Part shown: positions 43,905 through 52,972 of the stretch, piece by piece
Numbering within the stretch: the first letter of the stretch is position 1
How the letters are laid out: each line of letters starts with the position of its first letter
From: Bacteroides ilei
GTDB taxonomy: Bacteria; Bacteroidota; Bacteroidia; Bacteroidales; Bacteroidaceae
DNA length: 64,000 nt
NCBI RefSeq assembly: GCF_900128495.1
Contig: NZ_LT635801.1
Span: 3,250,691 to 3,314,690 of the forward strand
Direction of reading: 5' to 3'
Program-made: the position numbers and the translations under genes
The notes under the pieces: model-generated
Told to the model about the DNA's origin: nothing
The model's database searches: none
The model's input: only the letters and a program-made list of their open reading frames with translations

Positions 43905-44714
43905 TTATTTGGGTAGGTTGAATGCAACCGACATTTCTTTCATCTGTTCCTGGCTCATGCCTTCGGGTTCAAATCCCATATTTTTAGCTGCAATGTAGAT
44001 AAGAGCCGATTTGTTAAGAACGTCAACTTGGTCGAACGCAGCCATAATATCTGTATCAACGGCAAAGACTCCGTGCTTTTCCCACATCACTACATCGTAG
44101 TCATCGAGTTCTTTGATTGTCGCATCGGCCAGTTCTACGGAGCTGGGAAGCTTGTACGGAATCATGCCTAATCCGCGTGGACAGAAAGCCTTTGTTTCAG
44201 GTATCATGCTCCATAAAAGATTAGAGGCTACATCCTTTTCCAGGAATTTCCGGCAGTGTGTCATTGCTACCAGTTCAATGGGATGTGTATGTAGAGAAGC
44301 CTTGTAAGGTGATCCTTTTGATATCAGGTAGTTGTGTACGCTCAGATGAGAAGGCAATTCAGAGGTGGGGTTGACCACTTCGTCTGCGATGATTACATAG
44401 CTTGAGCAGTCGTCCAGAATACGGATGATGGAGCCGTTGGCCATCGGGTCACGGGCAAGGTCACGCATGCGTTTCTGAGTTCCTTTGCAATAGAAATAGC
44501 AGCCTTTCAGATGTGGGAGAGTCACCCCGATCTGTTTTACTTCACTTATTGCGGGCATGGCCTTGATGGCATCGTCTACATATTCCGTAATATTAATTGT
44601 AATGTTACCTCCATTACGCTCTGCCCAGCCTTTCTGCCACAGATATCCGGCTACTTCTGCCACTTTTGCAACTTCGGCTGCCAATGCCGGACGGTTATTT
44701 AAAATTGATTCCAT
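43905..44714 (-). CDS. rhaD: Rhamnulose-1-phosphate aldolase
   Basis: This class II zinc aldolase splits L-rhamnulose-1-phosphate into DHAP and L-lactaldehyde. The 269 residues match RhaD length. Zinc ligands are in ASLHTHPIEL (HTH) and a later His in VVMWEKHGVFAVDTD; GYLWQKGWAERNGGNITI is the N-terminal phosphate-binding signature. I start at 44,714 (MESILNNRP), 16 nt after the rhaT stop; an in-frame ATG at 44,768 would overlap rhaT and add no conserved sequence. Confidence 0.95.
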   Translation of the reverse strand: MESILNNRPALAAEVAKVAEVAGYLWQKGWAERNGGNITINITEYVDDAIKAMPAISEVKQIGVTLPHLKGCYFYCKGTQKRMRDLARDPMANGSIIRILDDCSSYVIIADEVVNPTSELPSHLSVHNYLISKGSPYKASLHTHPIELVAMTHCRKFLEKDVASNLLWSMIPETKAFCPRGLGMIPYKLPSSVELADATIKELDDYDVVMWEKHGVFAVDTDIMAAFDQVDVLNKSALIYIAAKNMGFEPEGMSQEQMKEMSVAFNLPK

Positions 44715-44730
44715 ATTATAAATATTCAAA

Positions 44731-45768
44731 TTAGTTTTCCAGTAATTGAGGAAGGAATGACGATACAATCAGTACTATCAGTCCGATAATCAGTACAAAG
44801 ATTGTCTTTGAAGAACATCCTTTCCATTCTTTCAGTATAATTCCCCATACGTTTGAGAACACTACGTTGAGCGCCATCAAGATACAGAATGCAAACGTCA
44901 GCAATACAGGAGATTCTGTCAGGAATCCTTTCCCTAGAGCTAATCCGAAGAACTGGCTGTACCAGAGTGCTCCGGCAATCAGGCAGAAAATGAGATTGTT
45001 GCCCCATACGTTTCCTTTGCGGTAATCATTCCACGTTTTGTTCTTGCTGTTCTGATAGAAGCAATAGACAGCGTTGGTGATAAACCCGCCTAATGTTACC
45101 AGCAGGGTAGCGGGAAGGGTCTTGAACATATCGGCCGATTCTTCAAAATGGATGGAAGAACCGAATTCCAACCCTACATTGAAGCAACCGCTCATCAGCC
45201 CGGCCAACAAGGCTATTGCTATTCCTTTCGGGAAGTTGAAGTCTTTTACGGCGGCTTTCTTTTCTTCCTCACTCAAGCTTTGTGACTTCATGTTGCCGGC
45301 GATACCGATAATGGCGATACCTATCAGGGTAACAACTACACCGATAATGACGGCTGCTGTCAATTTTTCCAGATGATGAGCTTCCGGATAGAAAATGTTC
45401 AGCATTACAGGGGCCAGGATAGTACCGAGGCCTGCACAGGTTCCTAACGAGATACTTTGTCCTAACGCTACGCCCAGATAACGCATAGACAGTCCGAAGG
45501 TAAGTCCTCCTACACCCCATAGCACACCGAAAAGCATGGTCATCATGACGTCCAGGCTGTTTGCACTGGCAAACAGACCGAGCAAGCTTTCACCTGAGGG
45601 TACGGCCAGCAGTGCTCCCAGAAGCGGGAATATCAGCCAAGCAAATACCCCCTGAATGATCCAGTATGATTCCCAGCTCCAGTCTTTTATCTTGTTGATC
45701 GGTACATAGCAGCTTGATTGGCAGAATGCACCGATAGCGATAATTAACAGTCCGATAACAATATCCAT
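44731..45768 (-). CDS. rhaT: L-rhamnose/H+ symporter RhaT
   Basis: This 345-residue permease has ten transmembrane helices. The family start MDIVIGLLIIAIGAFCQSSCYVPINKIKDWSWESYWIIQGVFAWLIFP shows the ATG at 45,768 to be correct rather than 45,801. Conserved later segments are LFGVLWGVGGLTFGLSMRYLGVALGQSISLGTCAGLGTI and GNVWGNNLIFCLIAGALWYSQFFGLALGKGF. It imports L-rhamnose for the enzymes in the same operon. In B. thetaiotaomicron the gene is called rhaP. Confidence 0.95.
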   Translation of the reverse strand: MDIVIGLLIIAIGAFCQSSCYVPINKIKDWSWESYWIIQGVFAWLIFPLLGALLAVPSGESLLGLFASANSLDVMMTMLFGVLWGVGGLTFGLSMRYLGVALGQSISLGTCAGLGTILAPVMLNIFYPEAHHLEKLTAAVIIGVVVTLIGIAIIGIAGNMKSQSLSEEEKKAAVKDFNFPKGIAIALLAGLMSGCFNVGLEFGSSIHFEESADMFKTLPATLLVTLGGFITNAVYCFYQNSKNKTWNDYRKGNVWGNNLIFCLIAGALWYSQFFGLALGKGFLTESPVLLTFAFCILMALNVVFSNVWGIILKEWKGCSSKTIFVLIIGLIVLIVSSFLPQLLEN

Positions 45769-45854
45769 AATAATTGTTCTGTTGTCAAATAGATGTATCA
45801 TTGCCGGTTATACCCATCCGGACGGAGGGCATCACCGACAATGAATCAAACTTT

Positions 45855-47111
45855 TCAATTACGTTTTGAGGTTACTTCTGCTTCGTATTTTTCGATGTCA
45901 CCGATGAATTCTTCACCTACCGGAACATCATTCTTCAGACAGAACATATCCCATACAGCGTTCCAAGGCAATGCCTTTTCTTCTTCAAGCAAGGCCAGAC
46001 GCTGGAAGCCTTTTCCTTCAGCTTCATACTTGCGCAGCATAGCCAGCGGTTCCAGTAATGCACGTAACAGGCTCTTCTGAGCTGCACGGGTACCGATTAC
46101 GTATGCACCGATACGGTTAATGGAAGCATCGAAATAATCAAGTGCGATAGCGGTGCGGTCGAGGGCGTCGCAACGAACCAGTTCCTGGAACAGTTCGGTG
46201 GTAGAATCGTCCATCAAGGTGACATGGTCAGAATCCCAACGGATAGGACGGCTTACGTGCAGGATAAGTCCCGGAACAAACAGCAAGGCCGATGAAACTT
46301 TGTCGGCGGCCACTTCTGTAGGATGGTAGTGACCGGTATCGATAGTCAGATAAGTCTGATGTTTGGTTGCATATCCCATACAGAATTCGTTGGATCCTAC
46401 AGTATAATGTTCCAGTCCGATACCGAATACCTTACTTTCCAGACCAGTTTTCATATGATCGTATTTTACGGCAAAGATCTGGTCAAGTGAGTCATTAAAG
46501 AGTTCACGGTATTTCATGCGGTTCAATGTGATGTCCTTGCTTCCGTCATGTACCCAAAGGTTCATGTAACAGGTGTCTCCCTGATGCTTTCCGATTTCTT
46601 CGGCTATCTGACGGCAACGTTTGGTATGTTCAATCCAGAAATCACGGATACCCTTGTCCGGATTGGAGAGGGAAAGGTTACCGCTCTTCGGATGAGAGAA
46701 GGATGAAGAGTTGAAGTCCAGTTTCACACCCAATTCATCGGCCCATTCCATCCAACTCTTGAACAGATCGATTGTACACTGGTCACGGTCAACGAACTTT
46801 CCTTTGAAGTCACCGTAGATTTCGTGAAGGTTGATACGCTGTTTAGCCGGCAGCAATGACATGGCGAATTCCAGGTCCTTGCGTACTTCGTCTATATTAC
46901 GTGCTTTGCCCGGGTAGTTTCCTGTAGTTTGGATACCTCCCGATAAGGCTCCGGCTTTCGGTTCGAAACCTACTACATCATCTGTTTGCCAGCAATGCAT
47001 GGAAATCTGGATATTCTGGAGTGTGTCCAATACTTTGTCTACATCTACTCCTACTGCTGCATAGCGTTCTTTTGCTATTTCATACGCTTTTTTTACGAGT
47101 TCTTCTTTCAT
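45855..47111 (-). CDS. rhaA: L-rhamnose isomerase
   Basis: It converts L-rhamnose to L-rhamnulose using divalent metals in a TIM barrel. The 418-residue protein has the usual length, with SMHCWQTDDVVGFE near the start, the metal-site segment HDGSKDITLNRMKYRELF, CMGYATKHQTYLTIDTGHYHPTE, and LHVSRPIRWDSDHVTLMDD. The gene is second in the operon, 24 nt after the kinase, and the gap to rhaT is 86 nt. Confidence 0.97.
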   Translation of the reverse strand: MKEELVKKAYEIAKERYAAVGVDVDKVLDTLQNIQISMHCWQTDDVVGFEPKAGALSGGIQTTGNYPGKARNIDEVRKDLEFAMSLLPAKQRINLHEIYGDFKGKFVDRDQCTIDLFKSWMEWADELGVKLDFNSSSFSHPKSGNLSLSNPDKGIRDFWIEHTKRCRQIAEEIGKHQGDTCYMNLWVHDGSKDITLNRMKYRELFNDSLDQIFAVKYDHMKTGLESKVFGIGLEHYTVGSNEFCMGYATKHQTYLTIDTGHYHPTEVAADKVSSALLFVPGLILHVSRPIRWDSDHVTLMDDSTTELFQELVRCDALDRTAIALDYFDASINRIGAYVIGTRAAQKSLLRALLEPLAMLRKYEAEGKGFQRLALLEEEKALPWNAVWDMFCLKNDVPVGEEFIGDIEKYEAEVTSKRN

Positions 47112-47135
47112 GATATTGAATAATTAGTTTAAAGA

Positions 47136-48596
47136 TTAAAGAGTCATTGTCTTATAGTGAAGGTAAGCTACTTCCCATGCTTCAGCGTGTGTAGGCTGGA
47201 ATGTTTTCAGGGGAATAGCCTGACCGATCAGTTGTCTCATGGATGCTACTGATGTAGCTTTTCCTGCAGCCAGAGCCTGGATCATGATGTTTCCTACAGC
47301 TGTAGCTTCAGACGGTCCTGCTACCACTGGTAGTCCGATGGCATTGGCAGTCCATTGGTTCAGCAGATCATTACGGCTTCCACCGCCGATGACATGTAGG
47401 GTCTCGATCGGGAACGGGGAAAGTTTCTGCAGGTTTTCCAGAACCTGACGGTAGCGCATGGCCAGACTTTCAAAAATGCAGCGTACAACCTGACCTCTGG
47501 TTTCGATGGCTGGCTGGTTGTGGGCCACGCAATATTTCTTTATGGTTTCTTCCATATCTGCCGGATTGGCAAAGACCGGATCGTCGGGATTGATCAGGTT
47601 ACGGAACGGTTCACTTTGCTGGGCTTCTTCAATGAGCTCCGGATAGGATGTTTCCCCCCAGTTGAGGCGGCAACGTTCCAGAAGCCACATGCCACAGATA
47701 TTTTTCAACAGACGGATGGTGTTGTCTACACCGCCTTCGTTGGTAAAATTCAACGCTTCTGTTTCCGCATTGATGACCGGAGCTTCAGTTTCGACTCCCA
47801 TCAGTGACCATGTACCGCTGCTCAGGTAGGCAAAATTCTTGTTGGATGCCGGTACTGCGGCTACGGCCGAAGCTGTATCATGGCCGGCTACAGCCACAAC
47901 TGGAACTGCTCCCAGACCGGTCATTTCCTGGACTTCTTTTGTCAGTGTTCCGACAGTTTCTCCCGGATAGACAAAACGTCCGAAATTGTCTTCTGTCAGC
48001 CCCAGGCTTTTCAGCAGTTCAGGTTCCAGATGTCTGGTCTGTGCATTGACCAGCTGGGCGGTCGATGCGATGGTATATTCCGTTACTTTTTCACCGGTCA
48101 GCATATAGCTCAGGGCATCTGGAATGAACAGAATCTTGTCGGCAACTTCCAGAGCACTGTCATTATTTCTTCTCAGGGTGTCCAGTTGGAACAATGAGTT
48201 GAAGTTCATGACCTGGATTCCGGTACATGCATAGACTTTGTTGCGCGGCACCCGTTCGAAATATTTTTCGGGAGCTCCTTCCGTATGCGGATCTCTGTAG
48301 GAATAAGGTTGGCGGAGTATGCCGCCGTCTTTACCGATGCATACAAAATCCACTCCCCATGTGTCGATGCCGATTGAAGTGATTTCGATGTCTTTTCTTT
48401 GTGCCGCTAGTTTGAGGCCATCGATGATGTGACGATATAATGCGAACAGATCCCAATAGAAGTGTCCTCCGGTTTCAATGATATGGTTAGGGAAGCGGTT
48501 GATATCTTCCGTCTTCAGGCCTTCAGGAGTGAAGGTTCCTAAGATTGTGCGTCCGCTGGTTGCTCCCAGATCGACCGCTAGAAAACATTGTGTCAT
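47136..48596 (-). CDS. rhaB: Rhamnulokinase
   Basis: This FGGY-family kinase phosphorylates L-rhamnulose at C1 with ATP. In 486 residues it shows FLAVDLGATSGRTILG (phosphate 1), SIGIDTWGVDFVCI, AVAGHDTASAVAAVP (adenosine/phosphate 2 region) and IETLHVIGGGSRNDLLNQWTANAIGLPVVAGPSEATAVGN. It is the first gene of the operon; the corresponding B. thetaiotaomicron gene is rhaK. Confidence 0.97.
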   Translation of the reverse strand: MTQCFLAVDLGATSGRTILGTFTPEGLKTEDINRFPNHIIETGGHFYWDLFALYRHIIDGLKLAAQRKDIEITSIGIDTWGVDFVCIGKDGGILRQPYSYRDPHTEGAPEKYFERVPRNKVYACTGIQVMNFNSLFQLDTLRRNNDSALEVADKILFIPDALSYMLTGEKVTEYTIASTAQLVNAQTRHLEPELLKSLGLTEDNFGRFVYPGETVGTLTKEVQEMTGLGAVPVVAVAGHDTASAVAAVPASNKNFAYLSSGTWSLMGVETEAPVINAETEALNFTNEGGVDNTIRLLKNICGMWLLERCRLNWGETSYPELIEEAQQSEPFRNLINPDDPVFANPADMEETIKKYCVAHNQPAIETRGQVVRCIFESLAMRYRQVLENLQKLSPFPIETLHVIGGGSRNDLLNQWTANAIGLPVVAGPSEATAVGNIMIQALAAGKATSVASMRQLIGQAIPLKTFQPTHAEAWEVAYLHYKTMTL

Positions 48597-48638
48597 AGTT
48601 GTTTGTTCAGGTATTAGTGTTAATCAATATTGACAAGG

Positions 48639-48646
48639 CAAAAGTA
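48639..48646 (-). promoter_or_regulatory. -7 box of the rhamnose operon
   Basis: On the minus strand TACTTTTG (complement of 48,639-48,646) fits TAnnTTTG, 43 nt before rhaB. No TTTG is found at -33, as expected for an activator-dependent promoter. CATGA...TCATG-type repeats at about 48,655-48,672 overlap the -33 position and are candidates for the RhaR site. Confidence 0.5.
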
Positions 48647-48721
48647 TGGATTTACATGATTTATTGTCATGCATATTTTGATAGAAGAAATATGTTATTT
48701 GATGTTCATACCATATTCTTT

Positions 48722-49090
48722 TTATAGCTTGCCGAGGAAGCGTTTCCTGTCTACGATATAGCGGATATGTGTCCCTTCTCCTATAGTCCCTTTGCTGTCG
48801 GCCGCTGTCACTTTGAAGGTCAGTTTTCTGTTCTCTATCTCTTCCAGGGTAGCTGTAGCCGTTATAGTTTCTCCTATGGCCGAGGGCCTGATGTGGGTGG
48901 ATTCTATCATCGAGCCTACGGTAGTGGAGCCTTCAGGCAGATGGCTACAGACCGAATTCATAGCTGCGTTTTCCATCAGTGCCAGCATAGCAGGAGTGCC
49001 GAGGACTTCCATATCTCCCGATCCCAATGTCAATGCGGTGTTGTTTTTGTTTACAATTGTTCTGCTTGTGTATGTCAGACCTTTTTCCAT
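48722..49090 (-). CDS. Hotdog-fold acyl-CoA thioesterase (FlK-like)
   Basis: This 122-residue protein has the pattern of single-domain hotdog thioesterases: DMEVLGTPAMLALMENAAMNSVCSHLPEGSTTVGSMIESTHIRPSAIGETITATATLEEIENRKLTFKVTAADSKGTIGEGTHIRYIVD. Thr32 and Glu40 (in TPAMLALMENAAM) occupy the catalytic positions known from fluoroacetyl-CoA thioesterase, and His in STHIRP is also conserved. The true substrate is unknown. It lies 11 nt after the MscS-type channel gene and is probably cotranscribed. Confidence 0.82.
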   Translation of the reverse strand: MEKGLTYTSRTIVNKNNTALTLGSGDMEVLGTPAMLALMENAAMNSVCSHLPEGSTTVGSMIESTHIRPSAIGETITATATLEEIENRKLTFKVTAADSKGTIGEGTHIRYIVDRKRFLGKL

Positions 49091-49101
49091 AATTGTTTTT
49101 A

Positions 49102-50301
49102 TTATTTGGTGGTTGTTATTGTTGTCAGGTCATTCCCTGCCGGCCGCTGGAAAATCCGGAGGCCGAATTGTGGCAATATGGCCAGGATATGGTTGAAGAT
49201 ATCTCCTTGTATCTGTTCATATTCAAGCCATTCGGTCGTATCGGTAAAACAATATATTTCAAGCGGAAGACCTTCTGCCGTAGGTTGCAGTTGGCGTACC
49301 ATGATCATCATGTCTTTGTTTGTCCGCGGATGGCCGGCCAGGTATTGCTGGATATAATTCCGGAAAATGTGCAGGTTGACGGTTGGTTGTTGGCTTTGTG
49401 CCTCCTCTTCGGTAATCCACCCTTTAGTGACAAAATATTTTATCTCATCTTCTTTACAGAAATGAATGGTATTCATGTCGATGTTGATCCAGCGTTTGAT
49501 CCGCCGTCCTCCACTTTCACGCATGCCTCGCCAATTCTGGAATGAGTCACTTACCAGAATATAAGGAGGTATGGTTGTAATGGTCTTATCGAAATTCTGT
49601 ACTTTTACGGTTGTAAGGGTTACTTCAATCACATAGCCGTCGGCTCCGTATTTGCTTACGGTAATCCAGTCGCCCGGCCTTAGCATGTCGTTTGCCGAAA
49701 GCTGTACTCCGGCTACCAGTCCCAGAATACTGTCTTTGAAGATTAACATCAGTACGGCTGCCGACGCTCCCAATCCGGCAAGAATTGTAGCGGCATTTTC
49801 ATTGATCAGTATACTGATGATGAGAATGAAGCCTATACCCATCGCTATTAGGTTGATCATCTGATAGATACCTTTCAGAGGCCGGTTGCGTAGCGCTTCA
49901 TGTTCTATTGAGATTTCGTATAGAGAGTTCAGGAAACAGTTGATCAGCATCAGTGTCGTAATGACAATATAGATGGAGCATGCCTTCTGTAGAAAATCGA
50001 GCAGAACTGGTAAGTCTGAAAAAGCCAACGGAAGCTGGAAGAACAGAAGGATAGGAGGAATCATGCGGGAAAAACTCTTCAACATTTTGTGGTTGAAAAG
50101 ATAATCGTCCCAAGTGGCTTTGGTACGGGATGTGATTTTCTGTATGGTTGGCATTACCAGGTGGCGGAATATTTTGGTAGCGATGTAGGTTACCAGAATG
50201 ATGCAGACAATGATTGTAAGCCGTACGCTCCAGCTGGTATTCTCCGGACTGATACCCAAATGGGTCAGTTGATTGGCTATAAAGTTATTTAAATCGGTCA
50301 T
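49102..50301 (-). CDS. Mechanosensitive ion channel, MscS superfamily (YbdG-like)
   Basis: This 399-residue protein has about five transmembrane helices in the first 190 residues. The pore helix and MscS beta domain follow: ILAGLGASAAVLMLIFKDSILGLVAGVQLSANDMLRPGDWITVSKYGADGYVIEVTLTTVKVQNFDKTITTIPPYILVSDSFQNW. The cytosolic C-terminal domain contains ESGGRRIKRWINIDMNTI and LPLEIYCFTDTTEWLEYEQIQGDIFNHILAILPQFGLRIFQRPAG, which matches the YbdG/YbiO-type group better than MscS itself. I start at MTDLNN (50,301); the ATG at 50,331 is an alternative. Confidence 0.9.
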   Translation of the reverse strand: MTDLNNFIANQLTHLGISPENTSWSVRLTIIVCIILVTYIATKIFRHLVMPTIQKITSRTKATWDDYLFNHKMLKSFSRMIPPILLFFQLPLAFSDLPVLLDFLQKACSIYIVITTLMLINCFLNSLYEISIEHEALRNRPLKGIYQMINLIAMGIGFILIISILINENAATILAGLGASAAVLMLIFKDSILGLVAGVQLSANDMLRPGDWITVSKYGADGYVIEVTLTTVKVQNFDKTITTIPPYILVSDSFQNWRGMRESGGRRIKRWINIDMNTIHFCKEDEIKYFVTKGWITEEEAQSQQPTVNLHIFRNYIQQYLAGHPRTNKDMMIMVRQLQPTAEGLPLEIYCFTDTTEWLEYEQIQGDIFNHILAILPQFGLRIFQRPAGNDLTTITTTK

Positions 50302-50415
50302 AATTTGTTTTCTGTGGATTGTTCTATACAAATATACAAAGGTTTTTTATAAATTTAGCAGCATGAAGAGCCGGATGCTTTTCAATTCACTTCTTTAAAC
50401 ATTTAGACTTGACCG

Positions 50416-50934
50416 ATGATGTTGTATTGCCGTTGTTTTTTGGTGTTGTTATGTATGTTTGTAACGGTTTCGTGTATACAGGATGATATACCCGAAGCGG
50501 AGGAGCGTGTTATGGTAGGTGACGTATTGCCTTCGTTTGTTGTCAAGATGAATACCGGTGAAACTGTTTCTTCTTTTCAGTTTGAAGGAAAGACGGGGGT
50601 GATTGTCTTTTTCAATACGGATTGTCCGGACTGTCGGAAAGAATTGCCGGTTATCCAGCGGTTATATGACCGATATCGCGAAAATGACTCGGTTATGATT
50701 TGTTGCATCAGTCGTGAGGAAGGTGAAAGTCAGGTAGATGCCTATTGGCGGGAGGCCGGGCTTTCGATGCCTTATTCCGCTCAGGAAGACCGTTCTGTCT
50801 ATGAACTGTTCTGTACTGTGACAATTCCCCGGATTTATATTGTCGGTCCGGATCTGGTTATACGGGCTGTCTATACAGATAATCCGTTACCTGCATTGGA
50901 AGAGCTTGAGGCAGCAGTCGGGGCTTGTCTTTGA
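50416..50934 (+). CDS. Thioredoxin-like (TlpA/ResA) lipoprotein
   Basis: This 172-residue exported protein has a lipobox VTVSC (Cys20) and so should be membrane-anchored in the periplasm. The redox motif is C70-P-D-C73 in VIVFFNTDCPDCRKELPVIQRLY, and the cis-Pro is in TIPRIYIVGPD. TlpA-like proteins reduce disulfides in exported proteins or haem maturation. No cognate partner gene is adjacent. It is divergent from the MscS gene. Confidence 0.86.
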   Translation: MMLYCRCFLVLLCMFVTVSCIQDDIPEAEERVMVGDVLPSFVVKMNTGETVSSFQFEGKTGVIVFFNTDCPDCRKELPVIQRLYDRYRENDSVMICCISREEGESQVDAYWREAGLSMPYSAQEDRSVYELFCTVTIPRIYIVGPDLVIRAVYTDNPLPALEELEAAVGACL

Positions 50935-50993
50935 TCGGAGGGATATAACTCTTTTATAGATACTAGGTATCCTGCATTTTCTTGTTATATCTT

Positions 50994-51023
50994 TTTGCAG
51001 AACAAATCGTTTGATTAAATTTG
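50994..51023 (+). promoter_or_regulatory. Promoter of the etf operon
   Basis: TTTG (50,994-50,997), 18 nt, then TAAATTTG (51,016-51,023); etfB begins 36 nt later. Confidence 0.65.
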
Positions 51024-51059
51024 CTGCCAGAAAATTACTAATACCAAAATAATAATCTA

Positions 51060-51947
51060 ATGAGTTTGAAAATCGTAGTTTTGGCAAAACAGGTTCCCGA
51101 TACCCGTAATGTCGGGAAAGACGCCATGAATGCCGACGGTACCATTAACCGTGCGGCGCTTCCGGCAATCTTCAATCCGGAAGACTTGAACGCCTTGGAA
51201 CAGGCACTCAGACTGAAAGACACACATCCCGGTTCAACTGTCACTATCCTGACAATGGGTCCGGGCCGTGCCGCAGAAATTATCCGTGAAGGTTTATACA
51301 GAGGTGCTGACAACGGTTATTTGCTTACTGACCGTGCTTTTGCCGGTGCCGATACGTTGGCCACTTCATATGCATTGGCTACGGCTATCCGTAAGATCGG
51401 TGAATATGATATCATTGTTGGCGGGCGTCAGGCAATTGACGGTGATACTGCTCAGGTAGGTCCTCAGGTTGCCGAAAAATTGGGCCTGCCTCAGGTTACT
51501 TATGTAGAAGAGATTGAAGAAGTAGCCAATGGCCATATTCGTGTAAAACGTCATATCGACGGTGGCGTGGAAACCGTAGAAGCGCCGCTTCCTGTCGTAT
51601 TGACGGTAAATGGGAGTGCGGCTCCTTGCCGTCCGCGTAATGCGAAACTGGTTCAGAAGTATAAACGGGCTTTGGGCGGTCAGGAAAAAGCTGCCATTAC
51701 GAAAGAGGGGGCTGAGTTGCCTTATGCTTCCCTGTATGAGAGCCGTCCTTATCTGAATATTACTGAATGGAGTGTAGCCGATGTCAACGGTGATACCAAG
51801 CAATGTGGTTTGTCGGGCTCACCTACTAAAGTGAAGAAGATTGAGAATATCATTTTCCAGGCTAAGGAAAGCAAGACGATCACAGGTAGTGATGCGGATG
51901 TAGAGAATTTGATTGTTGAACTGTTGGCTAACCATACTATCGGATAA
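51060..51947 (+). CDS. etfB: Electron transfer flavoprotein beta subunit
   Basis: With EtfA it carries electrons between the acyl-CoA dehydrogenase encoded downstream and other carriers. The 295-residue protein shows LKIVVLAKQVPDT, NAD/AMP-site strands TVTILTMGPGRAAEIIREGLYRGADNGYLLTDRAFAGADTLATSYALA and DIIVGGRQAIDGDTAQVGPQVAEKLGLPQVTYVEEI, the EtfB signature. It is longer than the human type (about 255), as in anaerobic bacteria. It is the first of three tightly spaced genes. Confidence 0.95.
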   Translation: MSLKIVVLAKQVPDTRNVGKDAMNADGTINRAALPAIFNPEDLNALEQALRLKDTHPGSTVTILTMGPGRAAEIIREGLYRGADNGYLLTDRAFAGADTLATSYALATAIRKIGEYDIIVGGRQAIDGDTAQVGPQVAEKLGLPQVTYVEEIEEVANGHIRVKRHIDGGVETVEAPLPVVLTVNGSAAPCRPRNAKLVQKYKRALGGQEKAAITKEGAELPYASLYESRPYLNITEWSVADVNGDTKQCGLSGSPTKVKKIENIIFQAKESKTITGSDADVENLIVELLANHTIG

Positions 51948-51952
51948 AGACT

Positions 51953-52972
51953 ATGAATAACGTATTTGTATATTGTGAGATGGAAGGCAAGCATGTTGCC
52001 GATGTCAGTCTCGAACTTTTGACTAAAGGCCGTAAGCTAGCCAATCAGTTGGGATGCCAACTGGAAGCCATTTGTGCCGGCAGTGACCTTGCAGATGTAG
52101 AAAAACAAGTTTTGCCATACGGGGTAGACCGTGTACATGTGTTCGATGCCCCGGGCTTGTTCCCTTATACTTCACTCCCTCATACTTCTATCCTTGTGAA
52201 TTTGTTCAAGGAAGAAAAGCCTCAGATCTGCCTGATGGGTGCAACCGTTATCGGCCGTGACCTTGGCCCGCGTGTATCTTCAGCTCTGACAAGTGGTCTG
52301 ACAGCCGACTGTACCCAGTTGGAGATCGGCAGCCATGAAGACAAGAAGAGTGGTGTTACATACGAAAATCTGTTGTACCAGATCCGTCCGGCATTCGGCG
52401 GTAACATTGTAGCTACCATTGTCAATCCGGAACATCGTCCGCAGATGGCTACCGTCCGTGAAGGTGTGATGAAGAAAGAAATCGTAGATGCTGGTTATCA
52501 GGGTGAGGTAATCCGTCACGATGTGGCTAAGTATGTGCCTGAAACCGATTATGTAGTGAAAGTGATCGACCGTCATGTCGAAAAGGCAAAGCATAACCTG
52601 AAAGGTGCGCCTATCGTGGTTGCCGGTGGTTATGGTATGGGTAGTAAGGAAGGTTTTGATATGCTTTTCGAACTGGCAAAGGAACTTCACGCTGAAGTAG
52701 GTGCCAGTCGTGCCGCAGTCGACGCCGGTTTCTGTGAACACGACCGCCAGATTGGTCAGACCGGTGTTACGGTACATCCGAAATTGTATATCGCATGCGG
52801 TATTTCCGGACAGATTCAGCACATAGCCGGTATGCAGGATGCGGGTATCATCATCTCTGTGAACAGTGATCCGAATGCGCCGATCAATGCTATCGCTGAT
52901 TATGTAATCAACGGAACGGTGGAAGAGGTGATTCCGAAAATGATTAAGTATTACAAAAAGAACAGTAAATAA
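51953..52972 (+). CDS. etfA: Electron transfer flavoprotein alpha subunit
   Basis: This 339-residue FAD-binding subunit has its C-terminal FAD domain visible as PIVVAGGYGMGSKEGFDMLFELAKELHAEVGASRAAVDAGFCEHDRQIGQTGVTVHPKLYIACGISGQIQHIAGMQDAGIIISVNSDPNAPINAIADYVING. It starts 5 nt after etfB, and its final base overlaps the acyl-CoA dehydrogenase start (TAATG), so the three products are coupled. Confidence 0.96.
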   Translation: MNNVFVYCEMEGKHVADVSLELLTKGRKLANQLGCQLEAICAGSDLADVEKQVLPYGVDRVHVFDAPGLFPYTSLPHTSILVNLFKEEKPQICLMGATVIGRDLGPRVSSALTSGLTADCTQLEIGSHEDKKSGVTYENLLYQIRPAFGGNIVATIVNPEHRPQMATVREGVMKKEIVDAGYQGEVIRHDVAKYVPETDYVVKVIDRHVEKAKHNLKGAPIVVAGGYGMGSKEGFDMLFELAKELHAEVGASRAAVDAGFCEHDRQIGQTGVTVHPKLYIACGISGQIQHIAGMQDAGIIISVNSDPNAPINAIADYVINGTVEEVIPKMIKYYKKNSK

